A stretch of 64,000 nucleotides of DNA from Pseudomonas sp. BN102 (GTDB taxonomy: Bacteria > Pseudomonadota > Gammaproteobacteria > Pseudomonadales > Pseudomonadaceae). The position numbers were made by a program, and so were the translations under genes. How positions within the stretch are numbered: the stretch's first letter is position 1; each line of letters starts with the position of its first letter. Under the pieces are notes generated by a model. The model worked only from the letters and a program-made list of their open reading frames with translations, had not been told where the DNA came from and searched no databases. Of the stretch, positions 22,833 to 32,270 are shown piece by piece. Location: positions 324,943-388,942 of the forward strand of contig NZ_SSON01000075.1 in assembly GCF_029871245.1 (NCBI RefSeq), in the 5' to 3' direction.

Positions 22833-24392
22833 TCAATCCTGGAGTTCGGCCTGGCTTTCGACGGGGTCGATCAGCACCGCTTGCTTGCGGCGCACCATCA
22901 GGTCGAGGATTTCGTCCTGCTTTTCGCCCAGGATGCCGGCGAAGCTGATGCCGGTGGATTTGCTCGGGGCGAGCAGTTCCACTCGGTACAGCTCGACCGA
23001 CAGCGGCGAGTCGATGGACAGGGGGCTGGAACCGTTGCCGGCGAGCTTGCCGCCGACCAGGATCATCGAGACCTTGGTGTCGAAGGGGTCGAGCGCGATG
23101 TTCCGGTCGGTGTCGGAAAGATCCTTGATGTGGCCAAGCACGCCGGTCAGGCCGTTGGCCGCGGAGAGGTTCTCGTACAGGCGAATGTTCACGCTGTTGC
23201 GCACACGGATGCCGTGGCGCTGGTTGTTGAGGACCTTGTTGCCCCAGAGCAGGTTGTTCGAGCTCTCGTAGATCGTGATGCCGTCGGCATGGTTCTGGTA
23301 GACCTCGTTCCAGGCCACCAGGTTGTTGATCGAGTTACGGTCGATGACGATGCCCGAGAGCTTGTTGTCGTAGCTCTTGTTGTGGACGATCCAGCTGTCA
23401 TCCACCTCACGGGAAATGATGATGCCGTGCTTCTTCTTCGTACCGAAGACGGTGTTGTTGGCGATGATCAGGCCGCGAGAACGGTCGTGCGGGTCGATGC
23501 CGTAGACGATGTTGTCGCGGTAGGTATTGCCCTTGATCACCACGTTCTCCGCCTCGAAGCAGTAGAAGCCGTACCAGTGGTCGACGAACTCCGAATCCAG
23601 CAGCCAGCCGGTGGGGGCCTTGCGCTTCAGGCGCTTGGCCTGGCCCGGGGTGTACTGGGTGATGGAGACGCCGTAGGACTTGGAGTTGTCGTAGCCGAGG
23701 CTGGTGACGGTACTGCCGACTATGTAGAGCTCGCTGCCGCCCCAGGACACCAGGAAGGGACGGAATTCGTCGGGCTTGCGGAACGAGGCCGGGGCCTTGT
23801 CCTGCTCGCGCCAGGCGGTGAGCCTGGTGCCGGTGATGAACAGCTTGCCGTCGTTGACCAGGAAGGCGCCGCGCTCCTGGGAGAGGCGAAAGTCCTTGGT
23901 GGCCTTGCCGATCTCCAGGCTCGCATCGTGGCCCACCACCAGCGGCAGGCGGGCCAGGTAGACGCCCGGCTCGGTCTCGCTGAACTGGCTGTCGGGCAGG
24001 GCCTTGGCCAAGTCTTCCGGGGTCACGTAGCCGCCCTCGATGAAGATCGCCTGGGGCATGGCCTGCTGGCGCTTGACCCATTCGCGCAGGCGCTCGTCGC
24101 CGCCGATGAAGTCCTTCAGCGCATCCTGCTGGAGCATGCGCTTGACCACCACGCGGCCGCGGGTCTTGCGATCGATCTTCGCTTCCACCGCCTGGGCGGT
24201 GTAGCCGGACATGTCCGGCAGCTTGGGCGTTTCCAGGTGCAGCTGTTCCGCCGGCGCGGTGGATACCGTGTAGTTCTTGGTTTCCTTGAGCTCCTGGGTC
24301 GGCTCGGCGCCCTGGACCCAGGGCGCGGCGAACTGCAGGGCGCCAAGCATGACGCCGCTTGCCAGCAATGTGGTTCCCATGCTGCGTTTCAT
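22833..24392 (-). CDS. algG: Poly(mannuronate) C5-epimerase AlgG
   Basis: This 519-residue periplasmic epimerase turns mannuronate into guluronate at the polymer level. The signal peptide ends near WVQGA-EP. The C-terminal part is a right-handed parallel beta-helix (repeats such as GIVIDRNSINNLVAWNEV), and the catalytic motif DPHD is at 300-303 with H302. ATG 24392 is chosen for GGGAGGAA 6 nt upstream. The 11-bp gap to algX indicates coupled expression. Confidence 0.97.
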   Translation of the reverse strand: MKRSMGTTLLASGVMLGALQFAAPWVQGAEPTQELKETKNYTVSTAPAEQLHLETPKLPDMSGYTAQAVEAKIDRKTRGRVVVKRMLQQDALKDFIGGDERLREWVKRQQAMPQAIFIEGGYVTPEDLAKALPDSQFSETEPGVYLARLPLVVGHDASLEIGKATKDFRLSQERGAFLVNDGKLFITGTRLTAWREQDKAPASFRKPDEFRPFLVSWGGSELYIVGSTVTSLGYDNSKSYGVSITQYTPGQAKRLKRKAPTGWLLDSEFVDHWYGFYCFEAENVVIKGNTYRDNIVYGIDPHDRSRGLIIANNTVFGTKKKHGIIISREVDDSWIVHNKSYDNKLSGIVIDRNSINNLVAWNEVYQNHADGITIYESSNNLLWGNKVLNNQRHGIRVRNSVNIRLYENLSAANGLTGVLGHIKDLSDTDRNIALDPFDTKVSMILVGGKLAGNGSSPLSIDSPLSVELYRVELLAPSKSTGISFAGILGEKQDEILDLMVRRKQAVLIDPVESQAELQD

Positions 24393-24421
24393 GGCTGTTC
24401 CTCCCATGCGCCGGACGTCCA

Positions 24422-25867
24422 TCAGAAGCGCCAGATGAAGTCGACGAAGGCGCGATGCATCAGCGAGTCGGTGCCACTGGCATAGGCATCGCCCGGCTTG
24501 AACACGCCGCCACGCAGGCGCACCAGGGCCGAACGCTCGTCCAGGTGCTCGGCCATGGAGGCCGGCAGCAGGCCTTGCTTGAAGTAGCGGGTGACCACCA
24601 GGTCGACTTCCTGGCCGATGTCCTTCTCGCCGTCTTCCAGCGGCGCGATGATCCCGCTCTGGCCCACGTCCTGGTTGTCGTCGACGCGCCAGAAACGGTG
24701 GTAGACCAGGCTCGCGTCGTAGTCCTCGCCCATCTGCCAGGAGGTGAAGGCGCTGGCCACCTGGAGGTTGCTCAGCTCACCGCGGAAGGCCTCGCCGAAG
24801 CGGTGCATGCGTGCCTCGGTGCCGGTGAAGTTGGAGCGGTTGCTCTCAAGGCCGGTCTGGCGGAACTGTTCGGAGCTGTCGTCATCGCCGCCGCCACTGC
24901 CACGGGCGTAGGCGCCGCCGACCTTCCACTGCTCGTCGATGGTCCAGCGCAGGCCGAGGTCCAGGGCCCAGGCGTCGACATCGACGTTGCGCGAGCCGCT
25001 GGCGATGCTCTGGTTGCCCAGGGTGGTCTGTTCCAGCTCGTCCACGTCGCCGGTCAGCCAGGTGGCCTGGGCCCAGTAGTTGAGCGGCAGGGTGGAGCGG
25101 CGGTCGAAGAAGCCGCCGTCGGCTTCCAGGCCCAGCCAGGTGAGGTCGCCGGTGGTGCGCTTGGACAGTTCGTCGACTTCCTCGCCCACGTCCGGCAGGT
25201 CGCCGCTGTCACGGCTGTGGTGGAGCTTGGCGCCGACCCAGTGACCGGGTCGCCACTGGGTGGAGATGTCGCCGAAGAAGTGCTGGCGGTCCTCGTCTTC
25301 CGGCGCCAGCTCGTCGATATCGGTGCGGTAGTCGCTGAAGCGCTCGGCGACGCCAGCGTGGGCGCGCAGCAGGGTGGTGTCGAAGGTCCAGCGCAGGGAC
25401 TCGATATTGGTGTCCCACCAGGTGCCTTCCTCGCTGCGCACGCGCTGGCGACCGAAGCGCAGGTGCTCGCCGGGATAGGCGGTGAGGCCGCCGTAGTCGA
25501 CCCAGAATTCACGCAGGGCCAGGTAGCTCTTGTCCGGCTCGCGGCCGTCGTTGCGCTGGCTGGAGTCGGACTCGATATCGCCGGACTCCAGGGTGTCGGT
25601 CTCGACGATGTCGGTGGCGGTGACCGCCTGGCCCATGGCGAAGGCGCTCCATTCGCCGCGCTCGCCATAGGCCCAGGGGCGCAGGTCGAGACCGATGCCC
25701 TCGACGTCGCCACCGTCGCGGGTGCCGAGGTCGCGGTCGTCTTCGGACTGGGCGGTGATCTTCACGTCCAGGCCGAAGTTCTTGCCATCGTTCTGAGCAG
25801 CGTGGGCGATGCTCGCGGAGAGCAGGGTCAGGCCCAGGCCGGCGCTGATCCAGGGTTTCAATTTCAT
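24422..25867 (-). CDS. algE: Alginate export outer-membrane porin AlgE
   Basis: This 481-residue protein has a signal peptide (cut near AHA-AQ) and the pattern of an outer-membrane beta-barrel: alternating strands and a final aromatic residue ([10 protein letters not shown]). Many Arg and Lys residues in the barrel, such as [17 protein letters not shown], fit the anion-conducting alginate channel known from P. aeruginosa. It works with the lipoprotein AlgK encoded by the preceding gene. Confidence 0.96.
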   Translation of the reverse strand: MKLKPWISAGLGLTLLSASIAHAAQNDGKNFGLDVKITAQSEDDRDLGTRDGGDVEGIGLDLRPWAYGERGEWSAFAMGQAVTATDIVETDTLESGDIESDSSQRNDGREPDKSYLALREFWVDYGGLTAYPGEHLRFGRQRVRSEEGTWWDTNIESLRWTFDTTLLRAHAGVAERFSDYRTDIDELAPEDEDRQHFFGDISTQWRPGHWVGAKLHHSRDSGDLPDVGEEVDELSKRTTGDLTWLGLEADGGFFDRRSTLPLNYWAQATWLTGDVDELEQTTLGNQSIASGSRNVDVDAWALDLGLRWTIDEQWKVGGAYARGSGGGDDDSSEQFRQTGLESNRSNFTGTEARMHRFGEAFRGELSNLQVASAFTSWQMGEDYDASLVYHRFWRVDDNQDVGQSGIIAPLEDGEKDIGQEVDLVVTRYFKQGLLPASMAEHLDERSALVRLRGGVFKPGDAYASGTDSLMHRAFVDFIWRF

Positions 25868-25882
25868 GGTCGGTAGTTGTCC

Positions 25883-27256
25883 TTATTGGGTCTGGATGGC
25901 TTGCATCTGGGCCGCGCCCTGCACCGTCGCACCGCGCACCTCGCGCTCTTCGCGCAGGAGCTGTTCGGCGCGGGCGCGGTCGGCCGGCGACAGTTGCTGC
26001 TCCACCAGCCGCGCCAGCTCGAGGGCCTGCGGCGTGTTCTTGGGCAGTGCCAGCTGGCTGAATACGTAGGCGTTGACCGGGTTGGGCCTTACGCCCTTGC
26101 CCTGGGAATACATCTGGCCGAGGGCGAAGTCGGCGTTGATCTGGCCGCTGCGCGCGGCGGCGAGCAGGTGGGTCAGGGCCTTGTCCGGATCGATGTCGCC
26201 CAGGTAGCCACGCAGGTAGATCTGGCCCAGCAGGTAGTTGGCGCTGGGCTCGGTGGGGGCGGCCTTCTGCAGGTGCTGCTCGGCCTTCTTCGGGTCCAGC
26301 GGCACCAGCTTGCCTTCGTAGTGGAGGCGGCCGAGCAGCAGTTCGGCGCGGGGCAGGGAGGCGGCGCGGCCCTTTTCCAGGTAGCCCAGCATCTGCTCGG
26401 TATCGCCGAGCGCCGGGTATTCGTAGAGCAGCTTGGCCAGGCTGACCCAGGCGGCGGGATAGGTCGGGGCCACTGCTTCCAGCAGCTCCTGGGCCTTGCC
26501 TTCATCGGGCTTGCCGAGGTCGGCGTCGGCCAACACTTGGGCCACCGACTCCACCCGCAGGGCGGGGATGCGTCCGGCGTGGTAACCGGCCATCAGGCCA
26601 TCCAGCAACTTCTGCTGGGCATCGCTGTTGCCCTGCTTCTGGTAGACGGTGGCCAGTTCGACATAGCAGACGTCGGCCAGGGCCAGGTTGCGGGTGCAGA
26701 TCTGCTCGATCTCGGCCAGGTGCTGATCGTAGGTGCCCTGGGTGCGATAGAAGACAATCTGTGCCAGCTCGGCCTGGGTATGGCCTTCGGCGCGCCATTG
26801 GGCGATGCGCGCCGGGACGTTCACCGATGGGAAATCCTGCGGGTACTGCAGGTAGAGCATCACCAGCGGCAGCAGGCTGCTTTCCTCGCCGGCCTGGAAG
26901 GATTCTTCCAGCAGCTGCGCGGTCTCGCGGCGTTCGGCCTGGCTCAGCTCGGCCTTGCGTGCCAGCAGCTTGCCCAGGCGCGCCTTGGCGCGGGGCGACT
27001 GGTCCATGGCCTGGCGGTAGGTCTGCTCGGCCTTTTGCAACTGCGCGGGGTCACCGCTGGCCACCTGCATGTCGGCCAGGCCGACCGCGGCGTCGGCGTA
27101 GCCGAGTTCCGCAAGCTGGCGGAAGTTCTGCTCGGCGGTGGCGCTGTCGCCGCGTTTCAGCGCCTCGGAAGCGAGGCGCTCGTCGGGCAGGCCGGCGCAG
27201 CCGGCCAGGGTCACGGCCGCGGCCAGCAGCAGAATGGGGGAGGCGTGATGGGCCAT
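25883..27256 (-). CDS. algK: Alginate secretion lipoprotein AlgK
   Basis: This 457-residue lipoprotein has lipobox LAGC with C20. The rest is a chain of Sel1/TPR-like helical repeats (for example DAAVGLADMQVASGDPAQLQKAEQ and SANYLLGQIYLRGYLG). AlgK locates AlgE in the outer membrane and scaffolds AlgX and other periplasmic parts. GGAGGG lies 8 nt before ATG 27256. Confidence 0.96.
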   Translation of the reverse strand: MAHHASPILLLAAAVTLAGCAGLPDERLASEALKRGDSATAEQNFRQLAELGYADAAVGLADMQVASGDPAQLQKAEQTYRQAMDQSPRAKARLGKLLARKAELSQAERRETAQLLEESFQAGEESSLLPLVMLYLQYPQDFPSVNVPARIAQWRAEGHTQAELAQIVFYRTQGTYDQHLAEIEQICTRNLALADVCYVELATVYQKQGNSDAQQKLLDGLMAGYHAGRIPALRVESVAQVLADADLGKPDEGKAQELLEAVAPTYPAAWVSLAKLLYEYPALGDTEQMLGYLEKGRAASLPRAELLLGRLHYEGKLVPLDPKKAEQHLQKAAPTEPSANYLLGQIYLRGYLGDIDPDKALTHLLAAARSGQINADFALGQMYSQGKGVRPNPVNAYVFSQLALPKNTPQALELARLVEQQLSPADRARAEQLLREEREVRGATVQGAAQMQAIQTQ

Positions 27257-27269
27257 GGTCGAGCCCTCC

Positions 27270-28430
27270 TTAGAAGCCTGCGGCCAGCGCGCGGTTGATC
27301 AGCCAGTCGAAGGACGGGCCGCGTTCGACGCTGACTTCCACCGGCTGGCCGGCGAGGGTGCTGGGCAGCGGCTCGTCGGGCTGGATGGTGGCGCGGATGT
27401 CGGCGGACATGCTGCCGTCGTGCAGGTTGCTGCTGACGATCTTGCCGTGGCGCACCACGTCTTCGCCGGCCACCTGGAAGCTCACGCGAGCGCCGGGTCT
27501 GGCCTGGGCGATGTTGCGGAAGGGGAAGCGCGCCTGCACGGTGGCCTGGGTGTCCTGGGGCACCAGTTCGAAGATCACGTCGCCCTTGCTGGCGAATTGG
27601 CCGTCGGCCACCAGCTGGCGGGAAATCTTGCAGTTGCAGGGGCTGGTGAGGGTGCCCTTCATCTGCTTGCCGAAGAGGTCCTCGACGTTGCCCGGCGAGA
27701 GCTGGCTGTCGGTCAGGTGGCCCTTGAGCATCTCCAGCATGGTGGCGGAGAAGGAGGCGATGGGCGCGCCCTTCTCAACCGCGACATCGGGGCCTACCAG
27801 GCTCTGTACGGTGCCTTCGCGAGGCATGGTGACCTGCAGGGCGGGCACCGCGACCATCGCCGAGTCGGCGTGGGTGACGAAATAGAGGCCGTAGAGGGAC
27901 TTGGCGATGTAACCGAAGGCGCCGAGGCCGACCACGAAGATGCCGAGGCTGAGGGAGACCGCCTTGAGGCGCCCGAGCGCGCTCATGCCACCACCCGCGC
28001 CATTCTTGCGGGCCTTGGTGAAGTTTTCGCGCTGCAGGGTGTTGAGCAGGTCGCCGGCACTGACCAGCTCGCCCGAGAGGTGCGCGCTGATCAGGTAGCG
28101 CAGAGTAGCGATGTCGCGCGGCTGCAGGTTGTGGAACACGCAGCCGATGCGCTCGTGGCGGGCGTCCACGGCGCGCACCTGGAACTCGATGTCCAGGCCC
28201 AGGCTCAGGCCGTCGATCTGGAACATCAGGCGGCCCCTGTGGTGGTCACCGATCGCGGCACCGGAGCGCCCACCGGTGTAGGCGAAGCCGCCGGCGGAGA
28301 CGTCCAGCAGCGACGCCTCGAAGCGTTCGCCACGGGCGATGTAGCGGATCTTGCCGGGGATCTTCACCCGCGCATGCTGGCGCTGGGCTTCGGATTCATG
28401 GACCACATTGAGATTGACGGCTGTATTCAT
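27270..28430 (-). CDS. alg44: Alginate co-polymerase Alg44 (PilZ c-di-GMP receptor)
   Basis: In this 386-residue inner-membrane protein the cytoplasmic PilZ domain at the N-terminus keeps the c-di-GMP motifs R17-x3-R21 and D43-V-S45-A-G-G. One membrane helix (about 160-180) is followed by a periplasmic domain like those of membrane-fusion proteins. Binding of c-di-GMP turns on polymerisation by Alg8. ATG 28430 (MNTAVNLN) is preferred: it matches known Alg44 starts and has AGGA upstream, while the earlier ATG overlaps the alg8 stop. Confidence 0.97.
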   Translation of the reverse strand: MNTAVNLNVVHESEAQRQHARVKIPGKIRYIARGERFEASLLDVSAGGFAYTGGRSGAAIGDHHRGRLMFQIDGLSLGLDIEFQVRAVDARHERIGCVFHNLQPRDIATLRYLISAHLSGELVSAGDLLNTLQRENFTKARKNGAGGGMSALGRLKAVSLSLGIFVVGLGAFGYIAKSLYGLYFVTHADSAMVAVPALQVTMPREGTVQSLVGPDVAVEKGAPIASFSATMLEMLKGHLTDSQLSPGNVEDLFGKQMKGTLTSPCNCKISRQLVADGQFASKGDVIFELVPQDTQATVQARFPFRNIAQARPGARVSFQVAGEDVVRHGKIVSSNLHDGSMSADIRATIQPDEPLPSTLAGQPVEVSVERGPSFDWLINRALAAGF

Positions 28431-28459
28431 GGCTTCGATTCCTGTCAGGTTCCTTGTGC

Positions 28460-29941
28460 TCACACGATCGCCAGCAGCGTGGCGATGAATACGCTGGTTG
28501 CGGAAAAGGTCATGGCGCGTGAGGACCAGGTGTTGAACCAGCGCGAGAAGCTCGCGAGGTCACGGTTGAGCTTGGTGTTCTGGCGGGTCCAGGACTGCTG
28601 GTCCAGTCGGAAGAAGACGTAGATCTTCACCAGGGCCCCGACGATCTGGTTGTAATAGAGGATCAACGGATAGGCCGGCCCGATCCGGTGGCCGGAAATG
28701 CTCAGGAGCAAGGTCAGGACCAGACGGGTGAGGCCGATCCACAACAGGTACACCAGCAGGTAGGCGATGCTGTACTTCAGGCTGGCGATGATGGCCACGG
28801 CCAGGCCCAGCAGGCAGGTCCACATGGACAGGCGCTGGTCGTTGAGCACGATGGTGGTGAACCAGCCGAGGCGGCTCGGGCCCAGCGCGAGGGCGCGGCT
28901 GTTCTGTCGCAGGTTGTTGCCGTACCAGCGGAACATCAGCTTGCGGCTGGCCTTGATGAAGCTCTTCTCCGGCGGGTGCTCGACCGTGTTGATCGCGGCG
29001 TCCGGCACGTAGAAGGTGTCGAAGCCCAGGCGCATCAGGCTGTACCAGCTGGACTTGTCGTCGCCGGTGAGGAACTGGAAGCGGCCGAGGCGCCAGTGGT
29101 TCAGGTGGTCGCTTTCGACGTCGGCGATGAAGTGCGGGTCGGTCACTACCCGGGCACGGAACACCGACATGCGCCCAGTCATGGTCAGCACGCGCTTGGA
29201 GAGTGCCATGGAGCACATGTTGAGGTGGCGCTGGGCGAAACGCAGCTTGTGCCACTCGCTCATGATGTAGCTGCCACGCACCTCGCAGAACTCGTTGGTG
29301 GTCAGGCCGCCGACGTTGGGGAACAGCTTGAACCAGGGCACGGTCTTCTTCACCACGCCTTCGGCCAGCACCGTGTCGCCGTCGATCACCGCCACTACCG
29401 CGTCAGGCGCCGGCAGGTGCCGGGAAATGGCGCGGAAACCGTAGGCCAGGCCGTCGCGCTTGCCGGTACCGGGAATGCGCACGAAGTCCAGCTTGACCCG
29501 CGCCGGCGGCGCCAGTTTGGTCCAGAGGTTCTTCACCAGTAGCTCATCGGACAGCTCGACGATGGAGCAGACGACGGTGGTGGGGTAGCCGCAGTCGATG
29601 GCTTCCTGGATCACCGAGCGGTAGACCATGGCGGTGGTCAGCGCCTCGATACGGAAGCTGGTCACCATCAGGTATACGTGGGACGGGTCCGCCGCGCTGC
29701 CGAGCTTGGCCAGACGCCGCTTGTACCAGGGGTAGACGACGTACAGGAACAGCGTGCCGCGCACGAAGTGCAGGGCGCCCATGGAATAGCGCCAGATGCC
29801 CACCACGCCGATCAGCAGCAGGAAGTGCTTGGAATCCGGGTCGAACACGGACTTGGGCAATGCCAGTGCCAGCAGCATCAGCGCGAGGAGGTAGAACAGC
29901 CAGCCCGAGGCTTCGAGCAGGCCATGCTTGATTTTGTCCAT
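28460..29941 (-). CDS. alg8: Alginate polymerase Alg8 (GT2 glycosyltransferase)
   Basis: This 493-residue family 2 glycosyltransferase has membrane helices at both ends. The nucleotide-sugar/metal site is D187-G-D189 (VAVIDGDTV); TGDDKSSWY and the RWYGNN motif are the later catalytic parts. It polymerises mannuronate from GDP-mannuronate and moves the chain across the inner membrane. It lies 62 bp downstream of algD, with a GC hairpin between. Confidence 0.97.
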   Translation of the reverse strand: MDKIKHGLLEASGWLFYLLALMLLALALPKSVFDPDSKHFLLLIGVVGIWRYSMGALHFVRGTLFLYVVYPWYKRRLAKLGSAADPSHVYLMVTSFRIEALTTAMVYRSVIQEAIDCGYPTTVVCSIVELSDELLVKNLWTKLAPPARVKLDFVRIPGTGKRDGLAYGFRAISRHLPAPDAVVAVIDGDTVLAEGVVKKTVPWFKLFPNVGGLTTNEFCEVRGSYIMSEWHKLRFAQRHLNMCSMALSKRVLTMTGRMSVFRARVVTDPHFIADVESDHLNHWRLGRFQFLTGDDKSSWYSLMRLGFDTFYVPDAAINTVEHPPEKSFIKASRKLMFRWYGNNLRQNSRALALGPSRLGWFTTIVLNDQRLSMWTCLLGLAVAIIASLKYSIAYLLVYLLWIGLTRLVLTLLLSISGHRIGPAYPLILYYNQIVGALVKIYVFFRLDQQSWTRQNTKLNRDLASFSRWFNTWSSRAMTFSATSVFIATLLAIV

Positions 29942-29971
29942 AGGGGGAATCGTCCTGGTCGTGTTGGGCGT

Positions 29972-29996
29972 GCCCCCTCCCGAGAGGGGAGGGGGC
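29972..29996. promoter_or_regulatory. GC-rich hairpin between algD and alg8
   Basis: GCCCCCTCCC (29972-29981), a GAGA loop, then GGGAGGGGGC (29987-29996). It forms a strong stem without a U-tract in the algD-alg8 gap. It may stabilise algD mRNA or tune the algD:alg8 ratio. Confidence 0.6.
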
Positions 29997-30003
29997 AGGG
30001 CGC

Positions 30004-31314
30004 TTACCAGCAGATACCCTCGGCGTTGCCGTGGGTGCCTTTGGGCATGAAGCCCACCAGGTCGATCACTTGCTTGCCGACCGGAGCCTGCTGGGCCAGC
30101 GGCGCGAACAGCTCGTCGCGGTTGCCCAGGACAATGATGTCGGCCTTGTCGACCACTGCATCGAAGTTGCTGTCGAGCAGCGAGGACACGTGGGGAATCT
30201 TCGACTCGATGTAGTCCTTGTTGGCGCCATGGACGCGGGCGTACTCGACGTTGCGGTCGTAGATGCTGAGGTCATAGCCCTTGCCGATCAGCATCTCGGC
30301 CAGTTCCACCAGCGGGCTCTCGCGCAGGTCGTCGGTGCCGGCCTTGAAGGACAGGCCGAGCAGGGCAACCTTGCGCTTGTCGTGGCCGGCGATGATCTCG
30401 AAGGCCTTCTGCACCTGGCAGGCGTTGCTGCGCATCAGCGAGCCGATCAGCGGCGACTCGACGTCCAGGGAGGTGGCGCGATAGTTCAGTGCGCGCACGT
30501 CCTTGGGCAGGCAGGAACCGCCGAAGGCGAAGCCCGGGCGCATGTAGTACTTGGACAGGTTCAGCTTGTTGTCCTGGCAGACCACATCCATCACTTCGCG
30601 GCCATCGACGCCGACCGCCTTGGCGATGTTGCCGATCTCGTTGGCGAAGGTCACCTTGGCCGCGTGCCAGACGTTGCAGGTGTACTTGATCATCTCGGCC
30701 ACTTCGATGGCCTTGCGGATGATCGGTGCGTCCAGTTCGCGATACAGGGTTTCCAGCAGGTCGCCGGAGGCCTTGTCCAACTCGCCGATGACAGTCATGG
30801 GCGGGTAGTCGTAGTCCTTGATCGCGGTACTTTCGCGGAGGAACTCGGGGTTCACCGCGACGCCGAAATCGACGCCCGCTTTCTTGCCGGAGCAGTCTTC
30901 GATAATCGGGATGACTACGTTATTCACGGTACCCGGCAGCACGGTGCTGCGCACCACAACAGTGTGGCGCTCGGACTTGTCGCGCAGGGCGAAGCCGATC
31001 TCGCGGCAGACGCCTTCGATGTAGTCCAGTTCAAGGTCGCCGTTCCTTTTGCTCGGCGTGCCGACGCAGATGAAAGACACCTGGGTATCGCGCACGGCAG
31101 CGGCGACATCGGTGGTGCCGCGCAGGCGGCCGGTCTTCACGCCTTGTTGCAGGAGTTCTTCCAGACCGGGCTCGACAATGGGGGATTTGCCATTGTTGAT
31201 CAGGTCGATTTTGGTCTGCGAAATGTCTACGCCGACAACTTCATGACCACGAGCAGAGAGGCAGCCGGCGCATACTGCACCAACATAGCCCAAACCAAAG
31301 ATGCTGATACGCAT
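30004..31314 (-). CDS. algD: GDP-mannose 6-dehydrogenase AlgD
   Basis: This 436-residue enzyme, the same length as P. aeruginosa AlgD, oxidises GDP-mannose to GDP-mannuronate in the committed step. The NAD-binding motif is G7-L-G9-Y-V-G12; the catalytic Cys is C268 in FGGSCLPKD. It is the first gene of the operon, so its promoter sets expression of all twelve genes. ATG 31314 (MRISIFG) is used, with GAGGTGA upstream. Confidence 0.98.
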   Translation of the reverse strand: MRISIFGLGYVGAVCAGCLSARGHEVVGVDISQTKIDLINNGKSPIVEPGLEELLQQGVKTGRLRGTTDVAAAVRDTQVSFICVGTPSKRNGDLELDYIEGVCREIGFALRDKSERHTVVVRSTVLPGTVNNVVIPIIEDCSGKKAGVDFGVAVNPEFLRESTAIKDYDYPPMTVIGELDKASGDLLETLYRELDAPIIRKAIEVAEMIKYTCNVWHAAKVTFANEIGNIAKAVGVDGREVMDVVCQDNKLNLSKYYMRPGFAFGGSCLPKDVRALNYRATSLDVESPLIGSLMRSNACQVQKAFEIIAGHDKRKVALLGLSFKAGTDDLRESPLVELAEMLIGKGYDLSIYDRNVEYARVHGANKDYIESKIPHVSSLLDSNFDAVVDKADIIVLGNRDELFAPLAQQAPVGKQVIDLVGFMPKGTHGNAEGICW

Positions 31315-31351
31315 CGTATTCACCTCGTCCATTCAGCACGCTGTTTAATAT

Positions 31352-31367
31352 GTGACGTTAATGTCAC
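31352..31367. promoter_or_regulatory. GTGAC-GTTAAT-GTCAC dyad in the algD leader
   Basis: A perfect 5-bp inverted repeat with a 6-bp centre, 38 bp upstream of the algD start codon. It could be a repressor site or an RNA hairpin near the ribosome site. The spacing does not fit a CRP/Vfr site. Confidence 0.45.
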
Positions 31368-31635
31368 TTCCGTTTGCACTGTTATGTTGCAGAGCGCAAC
31401 TTTGCAGTGCACAGGCATGAGTAATACCGGACGCCAAAGTTAGGGCGCCTGAACTGGGCATTTAGTAACGCTTGCCCGGGTAGAGTCCTGAGCTGATCGC
31501 CGCAAGGGCTCTGGCTCGTTGGTTTTGTCCAGTAGGTCGAGTTTGTTGCGGTTCTCCTCAGTTAACTTGTTTGGCTTTCGCCAGATAAAGACCACCCCTC
31601 GGCTGTGCACCGATAGATATCAAGGCAGTTTGAAA

Positions 31636-31657
31636 TCACACCGGAAAAATGGTGTGA
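31636..31657. promoter_or_regulatory. Leader hairpin upstream of algD
   Basis: TCACACC and GGTGTGA form a perfect 7-bp stem around an 8-nt loop. In the algD transcript the loop would read AUUUUUCC. No run of U follows, so it is not a terminator. Confidence 0.45.
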
Positions 31658-31706
31658 GGAATTAGGTCACGGGGGTATGAGTGTCTGTCTTTTCGGATAG
31701 TTCCTA

Positions 31707-31715
31707 CCGTTCGTC
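31707..31715 (+). promoter_or_regulatory. AlgR-like binding motif
   Basis: CCGTTCGTC is an exact match to the AlgR site core known upstream of algD in P. aeruginosa. Here it would lie about 60 bp downstream of the start site predicted for the 31778-31805 promoter, which is unusual. A weaker match, ACGTTCGTT, lies on the minus strand at 31955-31963. Confidence 0.4.
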
Positions 31716-31777
31716 CCCGATTTGCTTTATTGCAAAATTTTGACTATGGGGGTCCTGATTCCGCGTTGAGGGCAACC

Positions 31778-31805
31778 TAAGAGCGGAGGCTTTGCAGAAA
31801 AGTTC
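31778..31805 (-). promoter_or_regulatory. AlgU (sigma-22)-like promoter of the alginate operon
   Basis: On the minus strand GAACTT (31805-31800), a 17-bp spacer, then TCTTA (31782-31778), against the AlgU consensus GAACTT-N16/17-TCTGA. Transcription would start near 31771 and give a leader of about 455 nt, similar in scale to the long algD leader of P. aeruginosa. Confidence 0.55.
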
Positions 31806-31812
31806 CGGGCAG

Positions 31813-31847
31813 TGCAAATTGCAATTTATCGGTGATTGCATTTTGCA
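31813..31847. promoter_or_regulatory. 13-bp inverted repeat upstream of the algD promoter
   Basis: TGCAAATTGCAAT (31813-31825) and ATTGCATTTTGCA (31835-31847) are inverted copies with one mismatch and a 9-bp spacer. They end 8 bp upstream of the AlgU-like -35 box, so a bound dimer would touch RNA polymerase. Confidence 0.55.
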
Positions 31848-32083
31848 ACTTGGCCACTATCTGGATTCAAGTTGGCCAGTATCAAAGGCGTAGTTGTGCC
31901 GGCTATTTGATCTTGAAGTGATATTGGAATTAACAGTGGCCATTAAGTGGCACGGAACGAACGTACCGGAACATGGCCCGGTGCCGGCATGAGCATTCTG
32001 ATGGATCACTTCGAGGGCGAATTCAAAATGTAGGGAGGATATCGCTCTTCATATCCACCTTGGCCGTCGAACCAGGCCGCCAT

Positions 32084-32189
32084 GGTGGACCGATAAAGCG
32101 TGGTCCACCCTACACACTGCAAAGGAAAGGGGAGCCGCGCAGGGTGGGCTTTACCCACGCTGACCTCCGATGGTGGGCTGAGGCCCACC
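32084..32189. repeat. Cluster of GGTGG(A/G)C palindromes
   Basis: Three related palindromes occur: GGTGGACC...GGTCCACC (32084-32109), GGGTGGGCTTTACCCACGC (32142-32160) and GTGGGC-TGAG-GCCCAC (32172-32188). This is the GTAGGGTGGGC type of dispersed intergenic repeat. Confidence 0.6.
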
Positions 32190-32237
32190 CTACTGCTTTT
32201 GCGCCGGGTCCCACGCTTTACGAAGACATGGCAAAAG

Positions 32238-32262
32238 AAAACCCCGCCATAGGGCGGGGTTT
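32238..32262. terminator. Rho-independent terminator of yaaA
   Basis: AAACCCCGCC-ATAG-GGCGGGGTTT, directly after the yaaA stop. On the minus strand it is followed by TCTTTT. Confidence 0.85.
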
Positions 32263-32270
32263 CTGTGGGC

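Larger units (their letters stand above)
31315..32237. other. algD control region and leader
   Basis: About 920 bp without a gene, clearly richer in A/T than its neighbours. It holds an AlgU-like promoter (31778-31805), a 13-bp inverted repeat just upstream (31813-31847), an AlgR-like motif (31707-31715), a hairpin (31636-31657), a dyad near the start codon (31352-31367), a GGCCATTA motif like the AmrZ site (31938-31945) and palindromic repeats at 32084-32189. Long algD control regions are normal in Pseudomonas. Confidence 0.75.

Noticed and set aside
31351-31368. CRP/Vfr site in the algD leader
   Set aside because: TGTGA and TCAC are 8 bp apart rather than the 6 bp of the consensus, and the place is downstream of the likely promoter.
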